A stretch of 64,000 nt of DNA from Streptomyces sp. NBC_00285 (GCF_036174265.1 NZ_CP108055.1:806001-870000), one strand, 5' to 3'; counted from the stretch's first letter, positions 1 to 11,329 are shown. The notes: generated from the sequence alone by a model not told the origin. Made by a program: numbers and translations.

Positions 1-136
1 TCCAGCCCATGTAGGGCTTGGCGGCGAGGGCGGGAGCGGGGGTGTCGGCGGCGTGGGCCGTGGGGACGGCGACCGTGGTGAGGGCGAGCACCAGCAGGGC
101 TCTCGCGGGCATGGCGAAGTACGAGGATGACCGCAT
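1..136 (-). CDS. Secreted alpha-galactosidase, N-terminal fragment
   Basis: Only the first 45 codons are in the window; the gene runs off the left edge. The start is an ATG preceded by a TTGGAGGC ribosome-binding site. A signal peptide is clear: basic start (MRSSSYF), hydrophobic core (ALLVLALTTVAV) and a cleavage site near AHA-AD. The mature start KPYMGW matches the conserved beginning of GH27-type alpha-galactosidases, so a secreted galactosidase is inferred. It lies 29 bases downstream of the ROK repressor gene on the same strand and is probably cotranscribed with it, as expected for sugar-responsive control. Another secreted glycosidase with the same entry motif cannot be excluded from so short a piece. 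Confidence 0.6.
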   Translation of the reverse strand, partial: MRSSSYFAMPARALLVLALTTVAVPTAHAADTPAPALAAKPYMGW

Positions 137-165
137 GGGTCGGGCCTCCAATGGGGTGGGGATTC

Positions 166-2632
<2,467 letters not shown>

Positions 2633-2708
2633 GTCCGGCGCCGGGGCCGGGAACCCGTGTGACCTGGTGCGCGTTCCTGCCAGTGGACGACGACACCAGG
2701 GCGGCACG

Positions 2709-4109
2709 ATGAGCGAGATGGTCACCGGAGGCAATCTGCCCCTGCCCGACGGGGCTGTCACCGTGCGGGTTCCCGGCCCCTTCGACGTGTCCGCCCTCGT
2801 CCTGGACGAGGGCGGCAGGGTCGGGGGCGACGCCGACTTCGTGTTCTACAACCAGCCGTCCGCTCCCGGCACCCGGCTCTCCGGCGACACGCTCACCGTC
2901 GATCCCCGGCGGCTGCGCGCGGGGGCCGTGCGCGTCACGGTGGTCGTGAGTCCGGCCGACCCCGCCACTCCCCTGGGCCGGCTGCCTCCCCCGGTCCTCC
3001 AGGTCACCGGTGCGGGGGGCCGTCCGCTCGCCCGGTTCGCACCACCGCGGCCACGGCAGGAGACCGTGCTGCTGCTCGCGGAGATCTACCGGCGGGGCGA
3101 CGGCTGGAAGCTGCGGGCACTGGGGCAGGGGTATGCGGACGGACTGGCGGGTCTGGCGCGGGACTTCGGGGTGGACGTGGTCGACGACACGCCGGCGGCT
3201 GCGGCGCCGCCCTCGCCGTTCACGGCACCGGGGGCACGGCCGGCCGCTGTCCCGGCTTTCCCCGCGGGGTCGGGCGGGCCCCGTCCGCCGACTTCCGGCC
3301 CGCGCTCCCCCACGGCTTCGGTACCCTCCGCCGACCTCGCCGCCTTCCTCACCCTGGTCAACTCGGCGCGCGCCCAGGCCGGTTCACCTCCGGTGTCCCA
3401 CGATCCCCGCCTCACCGAAGCGGCCCGCGTTCATGCCCGGGCCATGGCCGCCGCCGGCCGCCTCGGCGTCGAGGGCCCCGACGGCGTCTCCGTCTTCCAG
3501 CGGGTCACCGCCACCGGGTACGCCTACATCACGGTCGGCGAGCACCTCGTCTCCGGACCGCGCGACCCGGCCGAGTTCGTCGAGTACTGCCTGCGCACCG
3601 AGCAGCCCCGGCGGATCCTGCAGGACCCGGCCGTCACCGAAGCCGGCATGGCGTACGTCGGCGGAGGCCGCTCCGGCGAGATGTACTGGACGGCGCTGTG
3701 GGCGAGGCCCCTCACGCCCGCCGGCCTGGCCAGGATCACCGACGAGGTCGTCGCCCTCACCAACCGTGAGCGCACCGGGGCAGGTCTGCCGCCGCTCGCC
3801 GTCGACCCCCTCCTCGCTCGCGCCGCGCAGGCGTACAGCGCGGACATGGCCGTCCGCGCCTTCTACTCCCACACCTCGCCGGAGGGCACCCAGCCCTGGG
3901 ACCGGGCCGCCGCCGCGGGCTCCACCCGCCGTTCGATCGGGGAGAACATCGCGTGCGGCCAGCGCTCCGCCGCCGAGGTCGTCGAGGGCTGGATGAACAG
4001 TCCCGGCCACCGCGCCAACATCCTCAAACCGGCCTTCACCCACATCGGCATCGGCTTCGCGGGCGGCGGTCCGGCGGGCACGTACTGGACCCAGCTGTTC
4101 GGTGCCTGA
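2709..4109 (+). CDS. TerD-domain protein fused to two CAP (SCP/PR-1) domains
   Basis: The 466-residue protein starts with a TerD-like domain (about 1-160), with DFVFYNQP and a later WKLRALGQGYADGLAGLA segment typical of calcium-binding TerD proteins. A Pro/Ala-rich linker (about 165-205) follows, then two tandem CAP domains. The first is degenerate. The second keeps the family histidines and glutamate in FYSHTSPEG, IGENIACG and WMNSPGHRANIL. No signal peptide or membrane segment is seen, although CAP domains are usually extracellular. The ATG at 2709 is 76 bases after the preceding stop. Function is unknown; tellurite or stress-response modules and cell-wall roles are both possible. Confidence 0.85.
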   Translation: MSEMVTGGNLPLPDGAVTVRVPGPFDVSALVLDEGGRVGGDADFVFYNQPSAPGTRLSGDTLTVDPRRLRAGAVRVTVVVSPADPATPLGRLPPPVLQVTGAGGRPLARFAPPRPRQETVLLLAEIYRRGDGWKLRALGQGYADGLAGLARDFGVDVVDDTPAAAAPPSPFTAPGARPAAVPAFPAGSGGPRPPTSGPRSPTASVPSADLAAFLTLVNSARAQAGSPPVSHDPRLTEAARVHARAMAAAGRLGVEGPDGVSVFQRVTATGYAYITVGEHLVSGPRDPAEFVEYCLRTEQPRRILQDPAVTEAGMAYVGGGRSGEMYWTALWARPLTPAGLARITDEVVALTNRERTGAGLPPLAVDPLLARAAQAYSADMAVRAFYSHTSPEGTQPWDRAAAAGSTRRSIGENIACGQRSAAEVVEGWMNSPGHRANILKPAFTHIGIGFAGGGPAGTYWTQLFGA

Positions 4110-4200
4110 GCAGTCCTCAGTGGTGAACGAGCGCGGCCCCGGACACGACAGCCGGTCCGCGATCTTGGCGGAGGGGATCCCTCCGGGCCAGGATGCCTCC

Positions 4201-4878
4201 ATGAAGGGTGATCTCTTTTCCAGCGAGCACATGGTCCAGCCCGCCACAGCGCCGGGCATGACGGTCGAGAATTCCAAGTGCATCCGGTACACGGTGAGCG
4301 GCGAGATGCACGCGCGCCAGGGGGCGATGGTCGCCTACCGGGGCAATCTCCAGTTCGAGCGCAAGGGCCAGGGCGTCGGCGGCATGCTCAAGCGGGCCGT
4401 CACCGGTGAGGGCCTGCCGCTGATGGCGGTGCGCGGTCAGGGGGAGGCCTGGTTCGCGCACGAGGCCCAGAACTGTTTCGTCGTCGACGTGGAACCGGGC
4501 GACGAGTTCACGGTCAACGGGCGCAACGTCCTGTGTTTCGACGCCTCGTTGGCGTACCGGATCGCGACCGTGAAGGGCGCGGGTATCGCCGGCGGTGGTC
4601 TGTTCAACAGCGTCTTCACGGGACACGGCAGGCTCGGGCTGGTCTGCGAGGGCAACCCGCTGGTGATCCCGGTGTCCGCCCAGTCCCCGGTGTTCGTCGA
4701 CACGGACGCGGTGGTCGGCTGGACCGCGGGCCTCGCGACCTCGCTGCACCGTTCGCAGTCCATCGGGTCGATGCTGCGCGGCGGTTCGGGTGAGGCGGTG
4801 CAGCTGATGCTCCAGGGGTCCGGATTTGTCGTCGTCCGTCCGAGTGAGGCGACCCCGCAGAAGGCCCAGCAGCACTGA
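4201..4878 (+). CDS. AIM24-family protein
   Basis: This 225-residue protein matches the AIM24/TIGR00266 family (all-beta, TRAP-like fold) along its length. Landmarks include the FVVDVEPGDEFTVNGRNVL segment and a glycine-rich middle (GAGIAGGGLFNSVFTGHG). No signal peptide or membrane helix is present. The biochemical role of bacterial AIM24 proteins is not established; they often sit near TerD-type stress genes, as here. The ATG at 4201 gives the usual family length; only a weak AGGATG lies upstream, with an imperfect GGAGG/CCTCC inverted repeat at 4170-4184 that could affect initiation. Confidence 0.85.
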   Translation: MKGDLFSSEHMVQPATAPGMTVENSKCIRYTVSGEMHARQGAMVAYRGNLQFERKGQGVGGMLKRAVTGEGLPLMAVRGQGEAWFAHEAQNCFVVDVEPGDEFTVNGRNVLCFDASLAYRIATVKGAGIAGGGLFNSVFTGHGRLGLVCEGNPLVIPVSAQSPVFVDTDAVVGWTAGLATSLHRSQSIGSMLRGGSGEAVQLMLQGSGFVVVRPSEATPQKAQQH

Positions 4879-4997
4879 GGCCCCGCGCAGTGATCTGCGC
4901 CTCACAGGCAACCCCTGCGGCTCCGTCCACGTCTTGACCGGCAACAGATGATGCCCCGGCCCCGGCCGGGGCTCATTTTCAAGGCACTATGCACACC

Positions 4998-5030
4998 ATG
5001 TATACGCAGCATGTATAGATGCAGTGTATA
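4998..5030 (+). repeat. Three direct RTGTATA repeats spaced 13 bp, upstream of the TPR gene
   Basis: The 7-mers ATGTATA (4998), ATGTATA (5011) and GTGTATA (5024) are exactly 13 bases apart, in an AT-rich island within otherwise G+C-rich DNA. The last ends 17 bases before the ATG of the TPR gene. The first and third extend to the palindrome GTATAC. Such phased repeats could be an operator array for an unidentified regulator and must overlap the promoter of the TPR-prenyl synthase operon. Confidence 0.5.
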
Positions 5031-5047
5031 CGGACGGAAAGGCATGC

Positions 5048-6088
5048 ATGTACGGCAAGGCATTCGCCCCGGAGTACCAGGGCGCCCTCACCGCGCTCTC
5101 CGTGAACTCCTCACTGGACGACGTACTGGCCGCCGGCACCGAGCAGTTGCGCGCGGCCGAGCGGGCGGGTCGGCACGGTGAGGCGGCCCGCTCCGGGCTC
5201 GCCGTCGCCGAGGCGCAGCGCCGGCTCGGCCGGGTCGGCGACGCGGACCGGGCCTGGAAGGCGAGCTACCGGTCCGCCCGGCAGGCCGGGGACACCGCGG
5301 CGATGGCCTGGGCACTGTGGAGCGGTGGCACGCTGGCCCGCCAGCGCGGCGGCTTCGCCTTGGCCCGGCGGCTGTTGGGGCTCGCCGCCGAGCTGGGCGA
5401 GCAGGGCGGCGACGTCGTCGTCCGTGGCTACTCACTGGCGGGTCTTGCCGAGACCGGCCGCATCCAGGGCGACTACGAGGCCGTGGGGCGACTGCACGAG
5501 CAGCTGCTGGCCGAGGCGCGACGACGCGGCGAGGCACGGCACACGGTGTGGGCGCTGTCAGGAATCGCGCAGATGCACCGCAACACCGGGGCCTACGACA
5601 CCGCGTTCGCCATGTTCGAGGAGGCCGCGTCAATCGCCGCCGGCGCCGACGACCGACGCGGTCACGCCTGGGCGCTGCGCGGACTCGCCGACCTCGCCTC
5701 CGTACGCGACGGCGACACCGCCCGGGCCCTCGCCCTGCTGTCCGAGGCGGAGACGACCTGCCGGGCGATGAACCTCTCCAGCGCGCTGGCCTACAACCAC
5801 AAGATGCGCGGCAACGTCTACTACCGCGCCGGTCGCTACCCCGAGGCCCGCGAGCTCTACGAGCAGGCGCTCGCTGAGTTCCGCGCCATGAGCGAACCCC
5901 GCGGGGAGGCGCTGGCCCGGCTGGGCCTCGCCAAGTCCCTGGCCCGGCTGGGCCGCGACCGGGCCGAGACCGCGGCCGAACTGGACGATCTGGCCCGCAC
6001 GTTGGAGCGGACCGGACTGCGGCACGCGCGGGAGATGGTGGCGCTGGCCCAGGAGGAGTTCTGCGCGCGGACGGAGTCGGCACGGTGA
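5048..6088 (+). CDS. Tetratricopeptide-repeat protein
   Basis: The 346-residue protein is almost wholly helical, with repeated TPR-like pairs. The clearest is GNVYYRAGRYPEARELYEQ near residue 265; others are ARSGLAVAEAQRRLGRVGDA and HRNTGAYDTAFAMFEEAAS. No signal peptide, membrane segment or catalytic motif is seen, so a protein-protein interaction role is likely. The ATG at 5048 is preceded by GGAAAGG at a good distance; an in-frame ATG eight codons upstream lies inside the TGTATA repeats and is rejected. Its stop overlaps the GTG of the polyprenyl synthase gene by 4 bases, so the two are translationally coupled and may act together. Confidence 0.85.
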   Translation: MYGKAFAPEYQGALTALSVNSSLDDVLAAGTEQLRAAERAGRHGEAARSGLAVAEAQRRLGRVGDADRAWKASYRSARQAGDTAAMAWALWSGGTLARQRGGFALARRLLGLAAELGEQGGDVVVRGYSLAGLAETGRIQGDYEAVGRLHEQLLAEARRRGEARHTVWALSGIAQMHRNTGAYDTAFAMFEEAASIAAGADDRRGHAWALRGLADLASVRDGDTARALALLSEAETTCRAMNLSSALAYNHKMRGNVYYRAGRYPEARELYEQALAEFRAMSEPRGEALARLGLAKSLARLGRDRAETAAELDDLARTLERTGLRHAREMVALAQEEFCARTESAR

Positions 6089-7059
6089 CGACGGTCGTTG
6101 GTCCCGATGTCCTCGCCCGGTGCCGCGAGTTGGTGGATCCGGCGCTGCGGGAAGCGGTCGACGGGCTGCATCCCTGGGTGGCGGAGATGGCCGCGTACTC
6201 GATGGGCTGGTGCGAGGTCGGCGGTGCCCCGGCCGCCGCGTCCGGCGGCAAGGGGGTGCGGCAGGCGCTCGCCGTCCTGGGCGCCGAGGTGTCCGGTGCG
6301 CCTGGACGGGCCGGGGTGCCCGCGGCGGTCGCGGTGGAGCTGGTGCACGTGTTCTCCCTGCTCCACGACGACATCATGGACGGCGACGCGGCCCGGCGTG
6401 GCCGCCCCTCGGTGTGGAAGGCGTACGGCACCGGCCCCGCGGTCCTCGCGGGCGACGGCCTGTTCGCCCTGGCCGTCGGGACCCTGGCCGGCGCCGGATC
6501 CGGCGCCGTGCGTCGCCTGTCCGTGGCGTTGTCCGACCTGGTGCACGGACAGGCGGACGACCTGCTGTTCGCCACGCGTCCCTGGAGGGGACCGGAGCGG
6601 GTACGGCCGGACGAGTACCGGACCATGGCCGAGCACAAGACCGGGGCGCTGCTGGGCTGCGCGGCGGCGCTGGGCGCCCTGCTCGGCGGGGCGCCCCCGG
6701 CCACGGTGGCCGCCCTGGACCGGACCGGGCGACACCTGGGGATCGCGTTCCAGATCGTCGACGACGTCCTGGGCATCTGGGGCGACCCCCAGGTCACCGG
6801 GAAGCCCGTGCACAGCGACCTGCGGGAACGCAAGAAGACGTTCCCGATACTGGCAGCGCTCGACTCACCGACACCCGCGGCCGCACGGCTGGCACGGTTG
6901 CTGGAGTCGGACGGGCCGCTCTCCGAGACGGCGGACCTGATCGAGGAGTGCGGCGGCAGATCGGCCGCCCTCGCCGAGGCCCGCCGTCACCTCGCGTTCG
7001 CCGAGCCGGCACACGAGCTGCGGCCGCTGCTGGACTACCTCCTGCGACGCGACCTCTGA
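6085..7059 (+). CDS. Polyprenyl diphosphate synthase (class 1 trans-isoprenyl transferase)
   Basis: This 324-residue soluble enzyme would join isopentenyl diphosphate units to an allylic diphosphate. Both Asp-rich metal motifs are intact: D95-D-I-M-D99 (first) and D226-D-V-L-G followed by IWGD (second). Conserved GHGQ-like (VHGQADDL) and K-T-G (AEHKTGALLG) segments are also present. Chain length cannot be fixed safely; geranylgeranyl diphosphate is plausible for a stand-alone Streptomyces enzyme of this size. The GTG start overlaps the TPR stop (GTGA). No terpene cyclase or phytoene synthase is nearby, so the product's fate is not shown. Confidence 0.9.
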   Translation: MTTVVGPDVLARCRELVDPALREAVDGLHPWVAEMAAYSMGWCEVGGAPAAASGGKGVRQALAVLGAEVSGAPGRAGVPAAVAVELVHVFSLLHDDIMDGDAARRGRPSVWKAYGTGPAVLAGDGLFALAVGTLAGAGSGAVRRLSVALSDLVHGQADDLLFATRPWRGPERVRPDEYRTMAEHKTGALLGCAAALGALLGGAPPATVAALDRTGRHLGIAFQIVDDVLGIWGDPQVTGKPVHSDLRERKKTFPILAALDSPTPAAARLARLLESDGPLSETADLIEECGGRSAALAEARRHLAFAEPAHELRPLLDYLLRRDL

Positions 7060-7131
7060 GGCCGAGTTGACCTGCGCCGCCCGTGGGGACAGGGTGCGAG
7101 ACGACCTCTCTCCGTCGGAAGGACGACCGCC

Positions 7132-8091
7132 TTGATCGGGATCACGGACATCGAGCGGCAGGCCGAGCGGATCGCCGGACACGTCGTACGCACGCCGACC
7201 CTGCCGAGCCCCGGTCTGTCCTCGCTGCTCGGTGCTCCCGTCACCGTCAAGCTCGAACAGCTCCAGCGCACCGGATCCTTCAAGGCCCGCGGGGCGACGG
7301 CCAAGCTGCTCTCGCTGAGCGAGGCGGAGCGGGCGGCGGGTGTCGTGGCCGTGAGCGGCGGCAACCACGGGATCGCCCTCGCCCACATGGCCGCGGCCCT
7401 CGACATCAAGGCGACGGTGGTCATGCCGCGTTCGGCACCGGCCCGGTCCGTGGAGATCGTGGCGGCGGCCGGTGCGGCGCTTCGGCTGACGGACGACATG
7501 GACGGCGCGTTCTCACTGGTCAACCGGATGCGGGACGAAGGACTCACGCTGGTCCACCCGTTCGACGACCCGGTGGTGATCGCCGGGCAGGGCACGGTGG
7601 GACTGGAGTTCGCCGAGGACGCGGGCGACCTCACCGACGTTCTCGTCAGTGTCGGGGGCGGCGGGCTGATCGCCGGGGTCGCGGCGGCGCTGCGGGCGCG
7701 TCGTCCGGGTGTCCGGGTGTGGGGCGTGGAGACCGAGGGCGCCGAGGCCATGTCCCGGGCCCTGACGGCGGGCGGGCCGGTGCCGGTCGCGCTGTCCTCC
7801 ATCGTGTCCACGCTGAGCGCCCCGTCCGTCTCGCGGCTCACGTACGACCACGTGGCGGCTCTGGTGACCGAGGTCCTCGTGGTCCCGGACCGGGAGGCCG
7901 TGCGGGGCTGTCTCGACCTCGCCGACCACGCCAAGGTGTGGGGCGAGCCGGCGGCCGGCTGTCTCGTGCCCGCCGCCCGGAGGGTGCTGGAGCGGATCGG
8001 GGACGGCTGCCGGCTGGGCCTCGTGGTGTGCGGCGGCAACACGACCACCACCGAAGTCATGGCGTGGACCGAGCGGTTCGGGCTGCGCTGA
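7132..8091 (+). CDS. PLP-dependent threonine/serine dehydratase family protein
   Basis: The 319-residue protein is a fold-type II PLP enzyme. The cofactor lysine is K51 in GSFKARGA, and the phosphate-binding loop SVGGGGL and the substrate loop SGGNHG are present. It lacks the C-terminal ACT-like regulatory domain of biosynthetic IlvA, so it resembles short catabolic threonine dehydratases or serine/threonine racemases. The TTG start at 7132 is supported by GGAAGGAC 8 bases upstream. A strong hairpin follows the gene. It lies 72 bases after the prenyl synthase and could be in the same transcript. Confidence 0.85.
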   Translation: MIGITDIERQAERIAGHVVRTPTLPSPGLSSLLGAPVTVKLEQLQRTGSFKARGATAKLLSLSEAERAAGVVAVSGGNHGIALAHMAAALDIKATVVMPRSAPARSVEIVAAAGAALRLTDDMDGAFSLVNRMRDEGLTLVHPFDDPVVIAGQGTVGLEFAEDAGDLTDVLVSVGGGGLIAGVAAALRARRPGVRVWGVETEGAEAMSRALTAGGPVPVALSSIVSTLSAPSVSRLTYDHVAALVTEVLVVPDREAVRGCLDLADHAKVWGEPAAGCLVPAARRVLERIGDGCRLGLVVCGGNTTTTEVMAWTERFGLR

Positions 8092-8120
8092 GGGAGATGC
8101 TCGACTTCGATCCCCCACCT

Positions 8121-8159
8121 GGCCGTTCTTCTGACTTGTGAGTCAGAAAGTGAACGGCC
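8121..8159 (+). terminator. Strong stem-loop after the dehydratase gene
   Basis: GGCCGTTC (8121-8128) pairs with GAACGGCC (8152-8159). Stacked inside, TTCTGACT (8129-8136) pairs with AGTCAGAA (8141-8148) around a TGTG loop, leaving a 3-base bulge. It starts 29 bases after the stop codon. There is no U-tract, so it would act as a Streptomyces-style terminator or a transcript stabiliser. Confidence 0.65.
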
Positions 8160-8261
8160 GGAAAGGGGATTCCATCGGTTGGGGGTTTGATTGAACATAC
8201 CCCGCCGCACCCGCCGTACCACTGGGAAAGGTGAGACCCATGGTTTCGGCGAGGGATGAGC

Positions 8262-9893
8262 ATGGTCAAGGCGCACGTCTCCACACACGAGTTGGTCGCA
8301 GGAAGGTACCGGCCACTGGACGTCCTGCATCGTGAGACCAACCGGACGTGCTGGTACGGCGAGGACGTCTCGGCGGAACGCCCCTGCCTGCTCACCGAGA
8401 TCGGACTTCCGGCCGACACGGACGAGGATGCCTCGCAGCGCACCGCTGTGGGCGTCGTGCGGATGTCCAAGACCATGCGGGTGCTCGCCCCCGGCCGGAT
8501 CGCCCCGGTCGTCGACGCCGTCGCGCAGGAAGGCTCGCTGTGGACCGTCAGCGAGCCCGTCGACGGCGTCCTGCTGGGCGAACTCCTCGCCCAGCAGGGA
8601 ACGTTCGACCATGTGCGGGCGGCACGCATCGGCCTGGAACTGCTGGAGGTGCTGGAGGCGGCGCACGGCGAGGGCATCACCCACGGTGAGCTCAGCCCGG
8701 GCCAGGTGTTCGTGCGCAGCCAGGGCCCCGTCGTCGTCACCGGCTTCGGTCTGGCCGGCGCCACGCTCGCGCCAAGGGTCTCGGCGCCGTCGTACGCCTC
8801 ACCCGAGCAGGCCCGCGACGAGCGCATCGGGCCGGCCGCCGACCTGTGGGCGCTCGGCGCGATCCTCTACACGATGGTCGAAGGCCGGCCCCCCTTCCGT
8901 GACCGCGACCGTCCCGCGGCCACCCTCAAGGGAGTGGACCGGTTGCCGCTGCGGGCACCGGTGCGCGCCGGACCGCTCACGCAGACCGTGCAGGGGCTGC
9001 TGCGCAAAAGCTCCCAGGAGCGGCTGACCCGCGCGTCCGTGCGCGCCGCCCTCCTGCGCGTCGTCAGTGAGGACCCCGACGGGATCCCCCCGGAGGAGCC
9101 CAGGTCCCGTCCGGGCGCCCTGCACGGCGTGGCCCCCGGCCGCAGCAGCCGCCTCCTCGTCGCGGGGACCGCCCTGGCCGTCGTCGCGGTGGCCGCCACT
9201 GTCCTCACGGTCACCAACGCGCTGCCCGGCACCGACAGCACGACGACCGGTGAGGCGCCCGCCCCCTCCGCATCCGCCTCCGTGTCGGTGTCCGCTCCCA
9301 CGACAACGACGTCACCGTCCCCGTCGGCCACCGCGCCCGGCAGCCGCACCGACGAGAGCGCGAGCCCAACCGCCACACCCACACCCACCCCGACCAGGAC
9401 GACCGCCCCCACCGCGGGCACGGGCCTGCCGCCCGGATACAGCGTCTACCACTCCCCCGAAGGTTTCTCGATCGCTCTCCCCAAGGGCTGGAAGCCGCTG
9501 GGCACCCAGCGCCAGGAAGACCTGGCCTACCGCGTCACGTTCGGCGCCTCCGGCGACCCGCGCACGCTCGCCATCACCTTCAGCAAGGCCGTGGGCACGG
9601 ACCCGGTGGCCGTGTGGCGTGACGACGTGGAGCCGGACCTCAAGGACCACCCGGGCTTCGAGCGCCTCGGTGACATCCGCGCGACGACCTACCAGGGCCA
9701 CAAGGCCGCCGACATGCAGTGGATCGAGCAGGTCGACGGCACCCGGGTGCGCACCTTCGGCCGCGGTTTCCTCATCGGCGACGGCCGCGGCTACTCCCTG
9801 CGCTGGACGACCCCGGCGGCCGACTGGAGCGACGCCGCGAACCAGAAGGCGCTGGACACCTTCCTGAGCACCCTCCGCGTGCCCTCGAACTGA
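8262..9893 (+). CDS. Membrane pseudokinase with extracytoplasmic domain
   Basis: The 543-residue protein has a PknB-like kinase fold (about 15-270), a membrane helix (about 298-318), a long Ser/Thr/Pro linker and an external domain (about 388-543). Catalytic motifs are lost: the HRD loop reads H141-G-E143-L-S-P, the DFG motif reads G161-F-G163, and no glycine-rich ATP loop or VAxK lysine is evident. The APE-like segment YASPEQA and the DLWALG helix survive, so the fold is intact but catalysis is very unlikely. Architecture resembles PASTA-type receptor kinases, with a different sensor domain. The start at 8262 is chosen because GAGGG lies 6 bases before it; the in-frame ATG at 8256 has no room for a ribosome site. 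Confidence 0.85.
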   Translation: MVKAHVSTHELVAGRYRPLDVLHRETNRTCWYGEDVSAERPCLLTEIGLPADTDEDASQRTAVGVVRMSKTMRVLAPGRIAPVVDAVAQEGSLWTVSEPVDGVLLGELLAQQGTFDHVRAARIGLELLEVLEAAHGEGITHGELSPGQVFVRSQGPVVVTGFGLAGATLAPRVSAPSYASPEQARDERIGPAADLWALGAILYTMVEGRPPFRDRDRPAATLKGVDRLPLRAPVRAGPLTQTVQGLLRKSSQERLTRASVRAALLRVVSEDPDGIPPEEPRSRPGALHGVAPGRSSRLLVAGTALAVVAVAATVLTVTNALPGTDSTTTGEAPAPSASASVSVSAPTTTTSPSPSATAPGSRTDESASPTATPTPTPTRTTAPTAGTGLPPGYSVYHSPEGFSIALPKGWKPLGTQRQEDLAYRVTFGASGDPRTLAITFSKAVGTDPVAVWRDDVEPDLKDHPGFERLGDIRATTYQGHKAADMQWIEQVDGTRVRTFGRGFLIGDGRGYSLRWTTPAADWSDAANQKALDTFLSTLRVPSN

Positions 9894-9901
9894 GCGTTAC
9901 C

Positions 9902-11329
9902 TCAAGCGGAGCGCGGCGCCCGCATCCGCCGCAGCGGTCCGGCGTGCAGGGGCTGGGTACGCCAGCGCGCGGTGAACGTCCGGTCCGCGAGCGAGCACGT
10001 CACCAGCAGGTGGTGGGGAGTCTCCAGGAACGCCACATCGACGGCGAGTGTCTCCTCGTCGGTCCAGCCACCGCTGACCGCGACGGGCACGGGCTCGTCG
10101 ACGACCGTCCAGCCCGCCTCCCCCGCTCCGAGCCCCAGCTCCAGCCGGTCGCCGTCGTCGACCAGGGTGACGCGGCCCCCCGGGCCCACCTCGACCGCGG
10201 TGAGGGTCGGCTGGTCGGTGCAGGAACCGCCGTGGGGAGCGAAGCAGGTCTCCCCTTCCTCTGCACGGCCCGCCGGGTCGGCCTTGCCGTCGGCGGGCGG
10301 CAGCGCGAGGTGCGTCAGACGGTCGGCGAGGGCCGCGTCCGCCGCCTCGTGTCCGGGCAGCGGGCCGGCCGCGAAGGCGGGGAGCAGGTGTACCCAGGCC
10401 AGTTCCAGGACCCTCTGCATGTCCACGGTCTCCGAGGTGATCGCGAGCACCGCGTCCTGCTCGGGCAGGACCACGCAGAACTGCCCGTACGCCCCGTCCC
10501 CGCGGTAACCGTGCCGGGACATCCAGAACTGGAAGCCGTAGCCCTGCTGCCAGTCCGTCCAGCCGCCCTCCGCGGGTGCCCCGGGCGAGATCTGGACCCG
10601 TGTCGCCTCGGCCACCCATGACTCGGGCAGCAGCCGCTCGCCCTCCCACATGCCTCCCCGCAGATACAGCAGACCGAGCCGGGCGATGGCGTCGGTGGTG
10701 GCGTGCAGTCCGCTGAAGCCCAGCTCACGGCCCCGCCGGTCGTGGATCCACCCCACCTGACCGATACCGAGCGGGTCGAACAGCCGGGGCCGCAGGTACT
10801 CCGTGAGCTTCCGGCCGGTGACGCGCTGGACGATCGCGCCGAGCGTGTAGGTGGCGGGCTGGTTGTAGGCGAAGACGGTGCCCGGGTCCCGCTCCGGCGG
10901 CACCAGCAGGAAGCCGCGGACGAGCTCGCCGGGATCCTGGGCGCGCGCCCGGTCCAGCGTCTCCTCCAGATGACCACTGGCCATCGACGCCACATGCCGT
11001 ACGAGCATCGCGCGGCTGCGCGGGTCGGTGACATCGGCGTCGAACTCCGGGAAGTACGAGATCACCGGGTCGTCCAGCCGGATCAGCCCCTCGGCGACGG
11101 CGAACCCGGCGGCCGTCGCCGTGAAGCTCTTGCTGAGCGAGTAGAGGAGCTGCGGGCGCTCGACGGCGTACGGCGCCCACCAGCCGGAGGCCACGACCTG
11201 GCCGTGGCGCAGCAGCATCAGGCTGTGCGGCTCGATCCCCGGGTCGGATTCGAGGGCGTCGAGGAAGGCCTGGACACCGGCGGCGTCGACGCCCTGGGCT
11301 GCGGGGGTGCTCGTGGGCAGGGAACTCAT
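9902..11329 (-). CDS. Class C beta-lactamase-related serine hydrolase
   Basis: This 475-residue cytoplasmic-looking protein has the serine hydrolase motif S64-L-S-K67 and a Y155-N-Q motif in place of YxN, followed by a C-terminal beta-rich extension (about 375-475). There is no signal peptide, which points to an esterase or peptidase of the EstB/6-aminohexanoate hydrolase type rather than a true penicillin target. The ATG is preceded by GGAGGATG. Its stop is 8 bases from the convergent pseudokinase stop. The divergent neighbour at 11417 is an F420-type oxidoreductase. Confidence 0.85.
   Translation of the reverse strand: MSSLPTSTPAAQGVDAAGVQAFLDALESDPGIEPHSLMLLRHGQVVASGWWAPYAVERPQLLYSLSKSFTATAAGFAVAEGLIRLDDPVISYFPEFDADVTDPRSRAMLVRHVASMASGHLEETLDRARAQDPGELVRGFLLVPPERDPGTVFAYNQPATYTLGAIVQRVTGRKLTEYLRPRLFDPLGIGQVGWIHDRRGRELGFSGLHATTDAIARLGLLYLRGGMWEGERLLPESWVAEATRVQISPGAPAEGGWTDWQQGYGFQFWMSRHGYRGDGAYGQFCVVLPEQDAVLAITSETVDMQRVLELAWVHLLPAFAAGPLPGHEAADAALADRLTHLALPPADGKADPAGRAEEGETCFAPHGGSCTDQPTLTAVEVGPGGRVTLVDDGDRLELGLGAGEAGWTVVDEPVPVAVSGGWTDEETLAVDVAFLETPHHLLVTCSLADRTFTARWRTQPLHAGPLRRMRAPRSA

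Noticed and set aside
4170..4184. GGAGG...CCTCC inverted repeat before the AIM24 gene
   Set aside because: The arms are only five bases and the spacing is imperfect; kept as a note, not as a terminator.
9240..9420. Low-complexity tract resembling a repeat array
   Set aside because: It is the Ser/Thr/Pro linker of the pseudokinase, coded by irregular codons, not a nucleotide repeat.
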